Assembly (NCBI RefSeq): GCF_023206395.1
Contig: NZ_CP066149.1
Coordinates: 2,666,001-2,730,000 of the forward strand
Origin: Vibrio sp. ED004
Lineage (GTDB): Bacteria > Pseudomonadota > Gammaproteobacteria > Enterobacterales > Vibrionaceae
Length of the DNA: 64,000 bases
Direction of reading: 5' to 3'
Under the pieces are notes generated by a model that made no database searches, was not told the origin of the DNA, and saw only the letters and a program-made list of their open reading frames with translations. Positions 37,998 to 47,909 of this stretch are shown one piece after another. Position 1 is the stretch's first letter, and each line of letters begins with the position of its first letter. A program made the translations under genes and the position numbers.

Positions 37998-40366
37998 CTG
38001 AAGGCCTCGCGAGGTTTGGTTTTTTCTGTGGCTTGTTCGCTGTTGATTGCGAGTGGAGAAAGCAGCCACGCCACAAAAATACCAGTTAACACGGTAATAC
38101 CGAAGCTATGAATGGCGTGAGTCTGGCTCAGCGACAGTAAGCCGAATGAAAGCAATGTTGTAAGGCCAGATAAGGTGATCGCTAATAAGGTGCTCAGTGA
38201 CTTCTTCTGTTCAGCAAAGAACAGGGTGTAGTCGATGCCAATCCCTAAAATCAGAATCAAACCAAGCAGATTAAACAGGTTCAATGTTGAGCCTAAAATT
38301 CCAGTCACCGCCAAACCCGCTACGCCTGCAATCAATGACGGCAGTAGCATCAACAGACTTTGTTTCACGCCATAGCGCCAACCTAACACCATGCCAATAG
38401 CCGCTAATGCTATCAATAACAGCTCGGTAATTTTAACGCGGTACTCAGCAAATAAAGATGAGATTTCATCTGCTTTATTGAGGTATTTCACACCTTGTTG
38501 TTGAGCAAAGCTTGAATCTAACCACTTCGAGAATAGCTCAGAATTAGTAACCTCTGTGATCATGATAACCGACGCCGCTTGGTTATTGATTGGTTGCAAC
38601 CAAAGTGGGCGGATCGGCTCGGATACCGGAGATGCCAAAAACTCATCCAGTGTGATGGGATGGTATTTTGGTAGCTCTGGGAAGCTCGACCAACCGAGTG
38701 TGGTTTGCAAGGTCGCGCTTTGGTTAGCGTATAGCTGCTTAACCAGCTGATAGTTATGGTGTTGTTCTTGCTCACTTGGCAGATGCTGATTGACGCTGCG
38801 ATAACCTGAGATGCCTTGCTGATCGACCAACGAATCTAATTTCGAGCTGATCAACGCTAATTTGTTCAGTAACGCCTGACTACTGTTCGCCGTCACTAAA
38901 AGCATGTTTTGAGCGCTACCTAGGCCAGAGATTTCTGAGATGGCTTGCTCTTGCTGTTTTAGTTGTTCAGGCATCGCTTGTAGCTGGCGGATATCGTCGT
39001 CATAACGAACTTGGCTGATTGACGCCAAACTCACCACGGTCACTACTAAAGGTAAGCCGATTCTAAATTTGGGATTGCTCCACAAGTTTAGCCATGTGCA
39101 CCAAAGGCTAGCCAACGGTAGCGCACGCTCTTGGCTTGGTTTGAAGGCCAATACTGGGTACCAACACACCACACTGGCATAAGCGGCAATAAGCCCTATA
39201 GATGAGAACAGAGCTAGTTGTTGTAGACCTAGGAAGGGTGCAACCAGCAGCCCTAAGTAGCCGATCAAGCTGGTGATTAAACCTAGAGTAATCGCAATGA
39301 AGATATGCTTTAGGCCTTTATCACTCTGCCACTGACTTCCCGCTGCCAAACGGTCAGTGAGGTAGTGAAAAGAGTAATCGATGGATACGCCAATTAAGCT
39401 TGCGCCAAACACCAAGCTGAATAGGTGGACCTTACCGAAAATAGCGACGGTGCTCGCCAATGCGACCAATAATCCCGTGCTGATTGAGAGTAAAGATAAG
39501 GCAAGCGGCAGTGCGCTACGAAACGTCAGCCACACTAATAGAATCACGCCCGCCAATGAGCCTAAGCCAATGGTACTGATTTCAGATTTTGCACTTTGGG
39601 TGCCGTAATTTGCGTAGAAAACCACGCCAGTGTGCTGAACTTTGACGTCAAATTTCTTCTCAATTTCTCGCTCTAAAGCGTCAAGTGCGGGAAGTTGTTC
39701 TTGAATCGCTAAGCTATAAGGAGAGCCAGCTAACGTCGCAGTAACAAGAATGTGTGATTGATCTTGTGATTGTGCGGTTAGATAACCTTCTTTAATCCCA
39801 AAGTTACTCGAACGGGTGTCAACCTCGCTTATATAGTCACGAAATAACAGGAATGGGTCTAAGGTTAACTCGGTTGCTGTCACGCCAGAAAAAGGGTTAT
39901 ACAAGGATTGAATCACATATTGAGCACGTGATTCTGGTGTATGAGTTAATGTTTCTTTCTGTTGTTCGGTCAGCAGTTGAGCGCGATGACGAAAATAGAA
40001 GTCGCTCCATTGGCTTTGTGTACTGGCGTTGATCTTGCCTTGAACATGCTTGAAGAGTACTGAACTGTCAGAGAAGGCATCTTGATTGAGCGATTTCTCA
40101 AAGGCTTGGGTTGCCGCCATAGTGCTCTTGATATCAGAGCCGCTCAAGATGAACACCACTTGCTCACTCATCGAGTTGGAAATCTGCTGAAAAGCTTGTT
40201 CAACCATAGGATCTTGCTGATTCTCAGGTAGCAATTTCATGATGTTGCTTTCGATGGGCATTGAAGAAGAAAAAGCGAACTGTTTGATCAACAGTCCGCT
40301 AAAAAGCACCACGATAACTAGCCAAACAAGGGCAAGCTTAGAGTTGAAATTGTTGCGCTTCGGCAT
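37994..40366 (-). CDS. apeN: MMPL/RND-type exporter of the aryl polyene cluster
   Basis: A 790-residue membrane protein with two halves. Each has one helix, a large periplasmic loop and a bundle of about five helices. The first half includes VHLFSLVFGASLIGVSIDYSFHY and the second LNLFNLLGLILILGIGIDYTLFF, the hallmark of MMPL exporters. It probably lifts the lipidated pigment, or a precursor, from the inner membrane. It overlaps the LolA-like gene by 29 bases. Confidence 0.88.
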   Translation of the reverse strand: MPKRNNFNSKLALVWLVIVVLFSGLLIKQFAFSSSMPIESNIMKLLPENQQDPMVEQAFQQISNSMSEQVVFILSGSDIKSTMAATQAFEKSLNQDAFSDSSVLFKHVQGKINASTQSQWSDFYFRHRAQLLTEQQKETLTHTPESRAQYVIQSLYNPFSGVTATELTLDPFLLFRDYISEVDTRSSNFGIKEGYLTAQSQDQSHILVTATLAGSPYSLAIQEQLPALDALEREIEKKFDVKVQHTGVVFYANYGTQSAKSEISTIGLGSLAGVILLVWLTFRSALPLALSLLSISTGLLVALASTVAIFGKVHLFSLVFGASLIGVSIDYSFHYLTDRLAAGSQWQSDKGLKHIFIAITLGLITSLIGYLGLLVAPFLGLQQLALFSSIGLIAAYASVVCWYPVLAFKPSQERALPLASLWCTWLNLWSNPKFRIGLPLVVTVVSLASISQVRYDDDIRQLQAMPEQLKQQEQAISEISGLGSAQNMLLVTANSSQALLNKLALISSKLDSLVDQQGISGYRSVNQHLPSEQEQHHNYQLVKQLYANQSATLQTTLGWSSFPELPKYHPITLDEFLASPVSEPIRPLWLQPINNQAASVIMITEVTNSELFSKWLDSSFAQQQGVKYLNKADEISSLFAEYRVKITELLLIALAAIGMVLGWRYGVKQSLLMLLPSLIAGVAGLAVTGILGSTLNLFNLLGLILILGIGIDYTLFFAEQKKSLSTLLAITLSGLTTLLSFGLLSLSQTHAIHSFGITVLTGIFVAWLLSPLAINSEQATEKTKPREAFR

Positions 40367-41024
40367 CTGACAATACTTCCGGTTGATGGCTTAGCTGGCT
40401 GAATTCGATCACCGTGCTATCTCCACGAATCTCTTTTAGCTCGATTCGCTCAATATCACTGTTGCCTTGTAGCATGATGGCTTCAAATACCGCATTCATT
40501 GGTGCACTTTTTGGCGTTAGGATAAGTGTCCATGAATTGTTGCCTGTATTCTCGTCTGGGCTTTGTATTGTTGCAGGCTCGAATGACAGTGAGAACTGCT
40601 CTTTAAGCTTTTGTGTATCACCGTGGAACACCGATAGGAAAATATGGCTGAAATAAAACGCCATTGGGTTTTCTTTATCGGTGATGACTTTCGCGGGTTG
40701 ATCCGCAAACCTTTGGCTCAGTTTGTTATCAGTGAGCACTAAGTTCACGGGAAACGGTGTGGTTTGCGTCCAAAGTAGGCCACTTGATTTGTCTAATAGG
40801 AATGTACCTTGCGACGTCAAAGGTTGGGCAAACATTTCCATATTGCGTGTTTGAGTAAACTTGCCACGAACAATGCTATTTTCACTCAACACCGTTTGCA
40901 GCTCTGAAATAGAACCGACGGAAACTATGTTCTGATTAGCGGTAGCAAGGCCACTTATCGCCATAGAAGCAAGCCCTAGCAGCAAGACGCTAATGTGTTT
41001 ACGACTGCGTTTAAACAGACTCAT
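40338..41024 (-). CDS. apeM: LolA-like outer membrane carrier of the aryl polyene cluster
   Basis: A 228-residue protein with signal peptide (cut near ATA). The LolA-like fold is suggested by IVRGKFTQTRNMEMFAQPL, the GTFLLDKSSGLLWTQTTPFPVNLV segment and ILTPKSAPMNAVFEAIML. Working with the MMPL exporter and the DUF3261 lipoprotein, it probably ferries the lipid-bound pigment across the periplasm. Overlaps both neighbours. Confidence 0.85.
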   Translation of the reverse strand: MSLFKRSRKHISVLLLGLASMAISGLATANQNIVSVGSISELQTVLSENSIVRGKFTQTRNMEMFAQPLTSQGTFLLDKSSGLLWTQTTPFPVNLVLTDNKLSQRFADQPAKVITDKENPMAFYFSHIFLSVFHGDTQKLKEQFSLSFEPATIQSPDENTGNNSWTLILTPKSAPMNAVFEAIMLQGNSDIERIELKEIRGDSTVIEFSQLSHQPEVLSDAEAQQFQL

Positions 41025-41511
41025 GATTCACCTGTTGTGGGTTAGAGGCTTGGGATTGATGTTCAGCTAGAGGCAAGCAACCGAATTGGTGCCAATGCTC
41101 GACTTTATCAGTAAACACTTTCGGTGAAGCGAAGCACATTTCTTGCTCTTCAATGGTCACGGCAACCTGCATGGTGTGTGCTCGTGTCATTCGAGCACCG
41201 GTTAGAGCATCATGAATTTCATAATCGACACGCAGGCGGTTTTCCCACTCGGTGAGTTTCGCTGTGACCTTAATCTCGTGATTAAACGGTATCGCCTTAA
41301 TGTATTTCACGCGGGTATCGATGATAGGCCACATGTAGCCAGAATCCTTCATCTCATGATAGTTGTACTCAATCTTATCCATCATGATGCGTCTTACTTC
41401 CTCAAAAAATCGGAAGTAGTTGCCGTGATAGATCACGCCCATTGGGTCGGCATCTTGGAATGAGGTGATAAGCGTCACCTCAGATTGTAATGGATGAAGG
41501 ATTTCAGACAT
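41011..41511 (-). CDS. apeL: Acyl-CoA thioesterase, 4-hydroxybenzoyl-CoA type
   Basis: A 166-residue hotdog thioesterase with the family motif DADPMGVIYHGNYFRFFEEVRR (split here as DADPMGVIYHGN and YFRFFEEVRR), where the Asp is catalytic. It probably frees acyl or aryl intermediates in pigment synthesis; the substrate is not known. It follows the lyase gene after a 38-base gap. Confidence 0.87.
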   Translation of the reverse strand: MSEILHPLQSEVTLITSFQDADPMGVIYHGNYFRFFEEVRRIMMDKIEYNYHEMKDSGYMWPIIDTRVKYIKAIPFNHEIKVTAKLTEWENRLRVDYEIHDALTGARMTRAHTMQVAVTIEEQEMCFASPKVFTDKVEHWHQFGCLPLAEHQSQASNPQQVNHESV

Positions 41512-41549
41512 AAATCGCTCTCAACAATATTGCGTAAAGGGTGGCTACT

Positions 41550-43097
41550 TTATGAGTAAAGTGACCAGTGCTGACTTTGAATACGAGCAATGAAGTGGCG
41601 TAGATCGCCTTCAAGTGGTCGATCTTCAACGATAAATTCAAACTCTTTAAGCACTTCGTCGCGAATGTGCTTTAGGTTTTCACTCATGTGGTGCTCATCA
41701 AGCTCATTGTGGAGTTTACGAAGTTCAAGCGCTTGTGTACCCGCTAGTAGTGATGCTGCAGCTACTTGTTCCGTTAGTTCAAGAACACGCAGACAATCAC
41801 GAGCTGCAATGGTGCCCATGCTGACTTTGTCTTGATTGTGACACTCGGTTGAACGAGAGAACACGCTTGCTGGCATGGTGTGCTTCAATGCTTCTGCTGT
41901 CCAAGCTGAAACGCCAATCTGTACTGCTTTGAAGCCGTGATTAATCGGTTTACGTTCGCCTTCTGCACCGGTTAGGTTGAATGGTAAACCGTTATTGAAC
42001 TTGTAATCCATCAACTGCGCCATTTGGCGATCAAGCAGGTCAGCAAGGTTGGCTACGGCAGTTTTTAGTGTATCCATTGCCATTGCGATATGACCACCGT
42101 AGAAGTGTCCGCCGTGCAGTACGCGCTCATTATCACCATCGATAATTGGGTTGTCGTTGGCACTGTTTAGTTCGTTCTCAATCATTTGGCGAAGCCAAGG
42201 CAGAGAGTCTTGAACCACACCGATAACATGTGGAGCACAGCGCAGAGAGTATCGATCTTGTAGGCGATCACTGTTACGTGGTGGGCGATCCGCTTGCAGA
42301 TCATCACGCAGCCATGCTGCAACTTGTTGTTGACCTGGATGAGGTTTCACTGCGAACAGCGCTTCATCGAAGTGGAAGTCATTGCCATGCATACCGACCG
42401 ATACCATAGCGGTGATCTTGGTTGATAGCTGAGCTAGGTATTCTGAGCGCTTGTAAGCGATACAAGCTAATGCTGTCATTACAGATGTGCCATTCATCAA
42501 TGCCAAGCCCTCTTTTGGCTTCAGCTTGATAGGGCTAATGCCTAGCTCTTTGTAGACGTCACTGGTTGGGCGCACTTCACCTTTGTAGATGACATCACGC
42601 TCACCAATCAGTGCAGCTGCTAAGTAAGACAGAGGTGTCAAGTCGCCACTGGCACCTACCGATCCTTCTTGAGGAATACGCGGTGAGATGTCTTGGTTGA
42701 TAAGGGTAACGATCTGGTTAAGTAGATCGTGAGTCACACCAGAAACGCCTTGTGATAGCGAACAGAGACGAGTTGCAAGTACTGCGCGCGCTTGCTCGTG
42801 AGACAGTATTTCACCTAAGCCACAACCGTGGAAGCGTGTTAGGTGCAGAGGAAGTTCATCAACAAGGCTTGGCGGAATCGCAACCGTACAAGAGTCACCG
42901 TAACCTGTCGTTACGCCGTAAATCACGCCTTCTTCTTTCAGTAGGCGCTCTAAGAAAGCGACACCACGGTCGATCTTAGATGTGAATGCTTCACTTGAGT
43001 TCATCGAGGCTTTAGCGCCTTGTGAGATAGCGACAACGTCCTCAATCGTGAGGCGTTCGGCACCAAAGGTGATGCTATTTGGATTCTTTTTCGTCAT
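41550..43097 (-). CDS. Aromatic amino acid ammonia-lyase (HAL/PAL/TAL family)
   Basis: A 515-residue MIO enzyme. Ala149-Ser150-Gly151 in GSVGASGDLTPL forms the cofactor, and the loop Tyr 60 is in YGVTTGYGD. Known APE lyases supply the aryl starter, 4-hydroxycinnamate from tyrosine. The substrate-choice region reads HLTRFHGCGLG, with His 90 where tyrosine lyases carry His, which hints at tyrosine; this is judged by eye. It overlaps the glycosyltransferase/acyltransferase gene by 23 bases. Confidence 0.92.
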   Translation of the reverse strand: MTKKNPNSITFGAERLTIEDVVAISQGAKASMNSSEAFTSKIDRGVAFLERLLKEEGVIYGVTTGYGDSCTVAIPPSLVDELPLHLTRFHGCGLGEILSHEQARAVLATRLCSLSQGVSGVTHDLLNQIVTLINQDISPRIPQEGSVGASGDLTPLSYLAAALIGERDVIYKGEVRPTSDVYKELGISPIKLKPKEGLALMNGTSVMTALACIAYKRSEYLAQLSTKITAMVSVGMHGNDFHFDEALFAVKPHPGQQQVAAWLRDDLQADRPPRNSDRLQDRYSLRCAPHVIGVVQDSLPWLRQMIENELNSANDNPIIDGDNERVLHGGHFYGGHIAMAMDTLKTAVANLADLLDRQMAQLMDYKFNNGLPFNLTGAEGERKPINHGFKAVQIGVSAWTAEALKHTMPASVFSRSTECHNQDKVSMGTIAARDCLRVLELTEQVAAASLLAGTQALELRKLHNELDEHHMSENLKHIRDEVLKEFEFIVEDRPLEGDLRHFIARIQSQHWSLYS

Positions 43098-44880
43098 GGT
43101 GCTTGCTCAATGTCCAAAAATTAAAAAAGTTGTACCACTGAAGCGGTGCTTTCAGTGTGTAGTGCTGAAGCCGGTCTGCGTATTGTTGAACGACTTGCTT
43201 TAAAGATTGTTCGCGTGTCTTTCTAGGTAGCTCGATTTTGTCGCTAAAATGCTCAAAATAGACATTAAAGTGCGGCTTTGCTTGTGAATCGTCACGTAAC
43301 CCAAATAGCAAAAATACGGGAGCTTTGAGTACAGAGGCTAACATAAATGGTCCTTGAGGAAACGGAGCTTCCTTACCTAAGAACTCTGCCCATACCGAGC
43401 GGCTCTCTTTGCTAGTGGAAGTTCTATCGCCAACAATCACAATCCACTCACCTTGTTCCAGTTTCTGTTGCAACAAGATAGCGGTATCAGGCCCCATTGA
43501 TGTCACCTGAATCAGGTTTAAATCAGACTGCGGGTTGACCGCTTTCATAACTGAATTAAAACGTTCGGCGTGTTCTGTAAAAACCAACGCGTTGATTTTG
43601 ATGTTCGAGTGTCTGCGACCCAAAGCTCGACACAGTTCAATATTGCCAAGGTGAGATCCAAGGATTAACACACCTTGTTTATTTGCAACCATGCTCTCGA
43701 ATTGGTCTTGGCCATGAATAGTCAGGTTATCTGCCGAGAAATCACCTTTCCATGCCGCCAGTTTATCTAGCATCGTATGGCCAAACGAAAGTAGATGGTT
43801 ATAGCTAGTTAGCTCCGCAGGTAACTCAATGTTTTGTTGCTCTGCGTAAGTCTTTAGTTGAAACAGGTACTGTTCTGAAGCGTTTCGTGCGCGTTTGCCC
43901 GTTAGGTGGTAGTAACGCATCACACCACGCAAAATCAGGTTGAATACACGGCGACCTAACAGGGTGTAAATGGCTAGTAACAGCTTGATGCCAAGTACGG
44001 TGCCGCGTTCTTGAGTGCGGGACCAATGGGGCTGTTCTGACTCGTTGTTGTTTGATCCAGTCGATGAATCTTGTTTTTGACCATCTTCAGCAGACGTTGA
44101 TTTGAAATGGCGATCAATCAGTTTGGGAGATCTTGGTAGCATGCCGAAGAACAATCGCGTGTGCATCCAGCTGATTTTTACGTTGTCCCACAGCGCATCG
44201 AAATGAGAGATGCCGTTTTCAGGATAGATAACCCGCGTTTCAACGAAGTTGATGTCGCAGCCTTCCCAATACAGGCGAACCAGAATCTCAATGTCGAAGT
44301 CCATTCGAGACCCAACATCGTATTTGCTGAGCACTGCTTGTGTCTGGTTGATCGGATACGCTCTAAAGCCACACATGCTGTCTTTAATTGATAAAGAAAG
44401 GGTTTCTATCCATACCCAAATGTGTGTCGCGTAGCGCCCGTACAGTCTCGCCTTGGGCACACTCTCGTCGTAGACAGGCTGGCCTGATATCAGACGTTGT
44501 GGCTTAGCTTGTGAGGCCTCAATTAATGTTGGTAAGGCTTCAAGGTCGTGTTGTCCGTCAGCATCAATTTGAATGGCGTGGCTAAAGCCGAGTTCGTGTG
44601 CTTTTTTGATTCCGGCCTTTACTGCACCGCCTTTGCCTTGGTTCTGCTCAAGTGTCACCAAGGTTACGTGTGAGTGCTCTGCAAGAGGAGCCAGAAACTG
44701 TTTTGTGGTCAGTTCACTGCCATCGTCGACGATGATGATCGGCAACTCAAAGTGATGGAGCGACGAGACCACAGTAGGCATGGTTGCGCCATGGTTAAAG
44801 CACGGGATAAGGAAGCAAGCCTTGTAGCTGCTTTCTTCTGTTGGATGTTGAGAAGTAGCCTCGACGGGAGCGCTATTCAC
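43075..44880 (-). CDS. apeJ: Bifunctional glycosyltransferase 2 / acyltransferase
   Basis: A 601-residue fusion. The N-terminal half is a family 2 glycosyltransferase (CFLIPCFNHG, VDDGSE, IQIDADGQHDL, MCGFRAYP). After a linker and a hydrophobic stretch (IKLLLAIYTLLGRRVF) comes an LpxL/HtrB-like acyltransferase with LILGSHLGNIEL (HxxxxE type) and VGDRTSTSKES. Such fusions are a fixed part of APE clusters and presumably join the pigment to a sugar-lipid anchor. Confidence 0.9.
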   Translation of the reverse strand: MNSAPVEATSQHPTEESSYKACFLIPCFNHGATMPTVVSSLHHFELPIIIVDDGSELTTKQFLAPLAEHSHVTLVTLEQNQGKGGAVKAGIKKAHELGFSHAIQIDADGQHDLEALPTLIEASQAKPQRLISGQPVYDESVPKARLYGRYATHIWVWIETLSLSIKDSMCGFRAYPINQTQAVLSKYDVGSRMDFDIEILVRLYWEGCDINFVETRVIYPENGISHFDALWDNVKISWMHTRLFFGMLPRSPKLIDRHFKSTSAEDGQKQDSSTGSNNNESEQPHWSRTQERGTVLGIKLLLAIYTLLGRRVFNLILRGVMRYYHLTGKRARNASEQYLFQLKTYAEQQNIELPAELTSYNHLLSFGHTMLDKLAAWKGDFSADNLTIHGQDQFESMVANKQGVLILGSHLGNIELCRALGRRHSNIKINALVFTEHAERFNSVMKAVNPQSDLNLIQVTSMGPDTAILLQQKLEQGEWIVIVGDRTSTSKESRSVWAEFLGKEAPFPQGPFMLASVLKAPVFLLFGLRDDSQAKPHFNVYFEHFSDKIELPRKTREQSLKQVVQQYADRLQHYTLKAPLQWYNFFNFWTLSKHHDEKESK

Positions 44881-45235
44881 TTTTTTCTCCCAACTTCATT
44901 TTGCCTGAAGAGTGGGTCTGTTCACCGTTGTTCGAGGTGTAACTAAAGCTCAGCTTGTCTTTGTCAGCATCCCATTTGAGTGATAGCTGGATTGTAGCGT
45001 CAGGCAGGATAGGCTCTTGGAACTTAATGACTTCCATGCCTTTAAAGAAACCAGGAACGCCTAACTCTTGGACTGCGTAGTGAAGTGCCCAGTCTATTTG
45101 CGTGACGCCCGGTAGAATAGGGAAGCTCTTGAAGTGCCCCTTAAAATCGGTGATATCTCCGCTAACATGAAGTGTCAGGGTCGCTTCATTTTCTACCGTG
45201 TCTACAGCAATGATGTTTGGTTTTCTTTTATCCAT
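44873..45235 (-). CDS. apeI: Aryl polyene dehydratase subunit (ApeI-like)
   Basis: A 120-residue hotdog protein with the FabZ-type signature GHFKSFPILPGVTQIDW, including the conserved His, and a helix ALHYAVQELG. With ApeP it should form the polyene dehydratase. It overlaps apeJ by eight bases. An 88-base gap separates it from the upstream ligase gene. Confidence 0.87.
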   Translation of the reverse strand: MDKRKPNIIAVDTVENEATLTLHVSGDITDFKGHFKSFPILPGVTQIDWALHYAVQELGVPGFFKGMEVIKFQEPILPDATIQLSLKWDADKDKLSFSYTSNNGEQTHSSGKMKLGEKSE

Positions 45236-45323
45236 AGGGCGTGCTTAGAATCCTTGGGCAAATATTGGTTCTTTGACAAAAATATAAAAAGATAATCTCA
45301 GTGTAAAATACGATCAGCGGTTT

Positions 45324-46712
45324 CTATGATTTTATTAGCTGTTCTATGTGAGATGTTAATCGCTTGCCTTGGCTGTTGAGAGGAATCTCATCAATAATAC
45401 GATACTTTCGTGGGATAGCGATTGGCTCTAACCACTTTCTGAGCTCTGTACGCAGCATCAACCAGAATTTGCCTTTGCTCATGGTCGATAGAGCGGCTTG
45501 GCCTTCATCTGATAATACCAAAACAGAGGCTAAGATTAATCGCTCAGGCTCCTCAAATGGAATCACCACGCACTCACTTATCCAAGGCAGTTGCTCCAGT
45601 CGTTTCTCCACTTCAACCAGTGATACTCGTTTTTCTTCTATCTTGATCACTCGGTCGGTTCGGCCCTTCAATATGAATTGATTCTCCGAGACCATCTCGC
45701 ACTCATCAGCGGTTTGATACCAGTTGTTCTTATCGATATACGGCGACAATAACTTAATGCAATTCTCACTGTTGAGACTAGCCTCAATACAATCAAAAAG
45801 CTGCCAAGGGGTTTGAGCGCTCTCTTGTTGGCGAAAGGCGATGCCACCGGTCTCTGTGCTGCCAAATACCTCGATAGGTAAATGTCCTAGTAGATCTCGT
45901 GACTGGTGAGCCGACTCGGTAGGCAATGGGCCACCCGAAGAGAAGATTCCTGCAAGTTGTACCTTGTTGGTCTCATGCTTTAATCGCTTCAGTAGTGCAG
46001 GGCTACTGATCAGAACACAGTTTTTATTGGCATGAGACAGAATTTGTTCAGGGTACTCGAGGTTGTTGCTAGCAAACGGAATACCAGAGCAGAGTGGCCA
46101 TAAAATTCTAAACAGTAAACCATAGATATGTTGGTGCGAGACCGTACTTTGGACTCGGTTATTCTTGAGTAATTTGCCCCAGTTTTTGTTTAACTGAGTG
46201 GTCTCAATATCTAGGTGTTCTAACGTTTTATCTATCGCTTTTGGCGTACCGCTTGAACCTGAAGTAAACAGAGTTAATGGGACTGTTGCCAAATCAATGG
46301 TCGTAAGAGCATCGGTTAGAGGCTTTTGTAGTTCGGTGCTTGAGTCCAATAAGGTTTGGATATTGCGAACGTCACTCACCTCAACTTCGCCAATCGAGCC
46401 ATCAACTAGCAGGCAATCAAACTGTTCACTTAACTCAGCAAGTGCACAAGGTTGGTAGTTACCCGGTAAGATGATGTGTTTGTTCGCTGCTGCACACGCT
46501 AAAAATGCTATCGAAAATAGGTAGCTATCTTGGGTACAAATCGCAACTCGTTGAAAAGGGGATGAAGATAAAAGGTGCACGAGTTGAGATAAGTCGTCGT
46601 TAAAGGCTTGCCACGTAATCTCACTATTGTCGTCAAAGCATACAATAGATTCAGGGGCTCTGTTCTGGCTGAGAAGTTCAGACAACGAGGTGTAAGATAC
46701 GGTTTGGGTCAT
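45324..46712 (-). CDS. apeH: Acyl/aryl-ACP ligase (adenylate-forming, ApeH-like)
   Basis: A 462-residue ANL-superfamily enzyme with the ATP loop LTLFTSGSSGTPKA, EVFGSTETGGIAFRQ, the hinge KGRTDRVIKIEEKRV, and the C-terminal Lys in NSQGKRLTSH. In APE synthesis ApeH loads the aryl acid (4-hydroxycinnamate or 4-hydroxybenzoate) on a carrier protein. It starts six bases after the membrane protein gene. Confidence 0.9.
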   Translation of the reverse strand: MTQTVSYTSLSELLSQNRAPESIVCFDDNSEITWQAFNDDLSQLVHLLSSSPFQRVAICTQDSYLFSIAFLACAAANKHIILPGNYQPCALAELSEQFDCLLVDGSIGEVEVSDVRNIQTLLDSSTELQKPLTDALTTIDLATVPLTLFTSGSSGTPKAIDKTLEHLDIETTQLNKNWGKLLKNNRVQSTVSHQHIYGLLFRILWPLCSGIPFASNNLEYPEQILSHANKNCVLISSPALLKRLKHETNKVQLAGIFSSGGPLPTESAHQSRDLLGHLPIEVFGSTETGGIAFRQQESAQTPWQLFDCIEASLNSENCIKLLSPYIDKNNWYQTADECEMVSENQFILKGRTDRVIKIEEKRVSLVEVEKRLEQLPWISECVVIPFEEPERLILASVLVLSDEGQAALSTMSKGKFWLMLRTELRKWLEPIAIPRKYRIIDEIPLNSQGKRLTSHIEQLIKS

Positions 46713-46718
46713 AACAAT

Positions 46719-47276
46719 TTAACTCTGACGAATGCGTTGTCTCACTATCCATTCCCCGGCAAAGAGCACCCCTGCAAACAGATAGCTGAGTAAGCCATTG
46801 TATAGGGTCCATACTTCTAGCGGTTGGAAGCAGGTGTAAAAAGCAATAGAGCCATTGATAACAAAGAACAAGCACCAGACTTTGGTGACTTTTCTGGTGT
46901 AATCAATGCCACTTTGTGGAAGAGCAGGCTCTTGAAGGCGAGCAAGACGCTCGATAATCGTTTGCGGTTGCCAAAGGCTTGAAGCGAACACAACCAACAT
47001 ACAAACGTTAACGATGACGGGGTAATAGGTTAACCAGCCATGCTGCTTGAAGGTTAATCCTAATGCCAGCAGAACAATCCCGGCACTACCACTGATCCAA
47101 GCTAGGTGTTTTAGCTCTTTGATTTTGGCCTGACCGCCAGTGAAAATACGGACAGCAAAGATAGCGGCCAAGGCAATTCCAACGGTTTGTAAGCCAAACT
47201 TGTTGAGTCCAAAGTAAACCGCTATTGGATAAGTGAAAAGTATGATTGCCGACAGTAAAGTCAGCAGAGGACGCAT
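46719..47276 (-). CDS. apeG: Membrane protein of the aryl polyene cluster (COG4648-like)
   Basis: A 185-residue protein with about six hydrophobic helices and no recognisable catalytic motif. A gene of this sort lies between the carrier-protein and ligase genes in other APE clusters; the function is unknown. Its start overlaps the stop of the preceding carrier protein gene by one base. Confidence 0.82.
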   Translation of the reverse strand: MRPLLTLLSAIILFTYPIAVYFGLNKFGLQTVGIALAAIFAVRIFTGGQAKIKELKHLAWISGSAGIVLLALGLTFKQHGWLTYYPVIVNVCMLVVFASSLWQPQTIIERLARLQEPALPQSGIDYTRKVTKVWCLFFVINGSIAFYTCFQPLEVWTLYNGLLSYLFAGVLFAGEWIVRQRIRQS

Positions 47277-47533
47277 TATGCGTCCTTCAATAGTTCAACT
47301 ACAGACTCTACAACGTCATTAACGGTGCGTACTGCTTTGAACTCTTCAGGTTTGATCTTCTTACCTGTTACGTTCTGTAGGTGAACGACCAAATCGACCG
47401 CATCAATGCTGTCTAGGTCTAGATCAAGATAAAGGTGTGCTTCAGGCGTGATATCTTCAGCATCAAGCTCGAACAGCTCAATCAGCGCATCTTTAACCTG
47501 GTTGTATACTTCTTGTTGGTTCGCTTGTGTCAT
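47276..47533 (-). CDS. apeF: Acyl carrier protein, second copy (ApeF-like)
   Basis: An 85-residue acyl carrier protein with the phosphopantetheine site LDLDSIDAVDLV (Ser 46) and acidic helices. It differs clearly from the other carrier protein in sequence, so the two probably have separate roles in loading and extension. Confidence 0.92.
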   Translation of the reverse strand: MTQANQQEVYNQVKDALIELFELDAEDITPEAHLYLDLDLDSIDAVDLVVHLQNVTGKKIKPEEFKAVRTVNDVVESVVELLKDA

Positions 47534-47543
47534 AAAGATCTGT

Positions 47544-47804
47544 CTAGTTGTTCGTTTGAGATGAGATGTAGTTTGCTAGGTTTTCAACGGATGCAAAGTG
47601 CTGGCGAGTGTTTGAATCGTCGGCATCGATAACAATGTTGTACTTCTTCTTGATAGCAAGACCAAGCTCTAGTGCATCAATAGAGTCTAATCCAAGTCCA
47701 TCACCAAATAGTGGAGCTTCCGTTTCAATCTCATCAATACTCATGTCTTCAAGATTCAATGCGTCGATGATCAGTTCTTTCAGTTCGTTGTGTAATGTTT
47801 CCAC
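47544..47804 (-). CDS. apeE: Acyl carrier protein, first copy (ApeE-like)
   Basis: An 86-residue acyl carrier protein with the phosphopantetheine site GLGLDSIDALEL (Ser 41). Lies ten bases upstream of the second carrier protein gene. Confidence 0.92.
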   Translation of the reverse strand: METLHNELKELIIDALNLEDMSIDEIETEAPLFGDGLGLDSIDALELGLAIKKKYNIVIDADDSNTRQHFASVENLANYISSQTNN

Positions 47805-47909
47805 TTTGGCCTACTTAATGCTTTATTTGAATGCTGCTTTAAGGGGGCGATTCTACATTATATGAGGTATTTTCGAAATGCCGATATCGCCTGTTATGTT
47901 ATTGATACG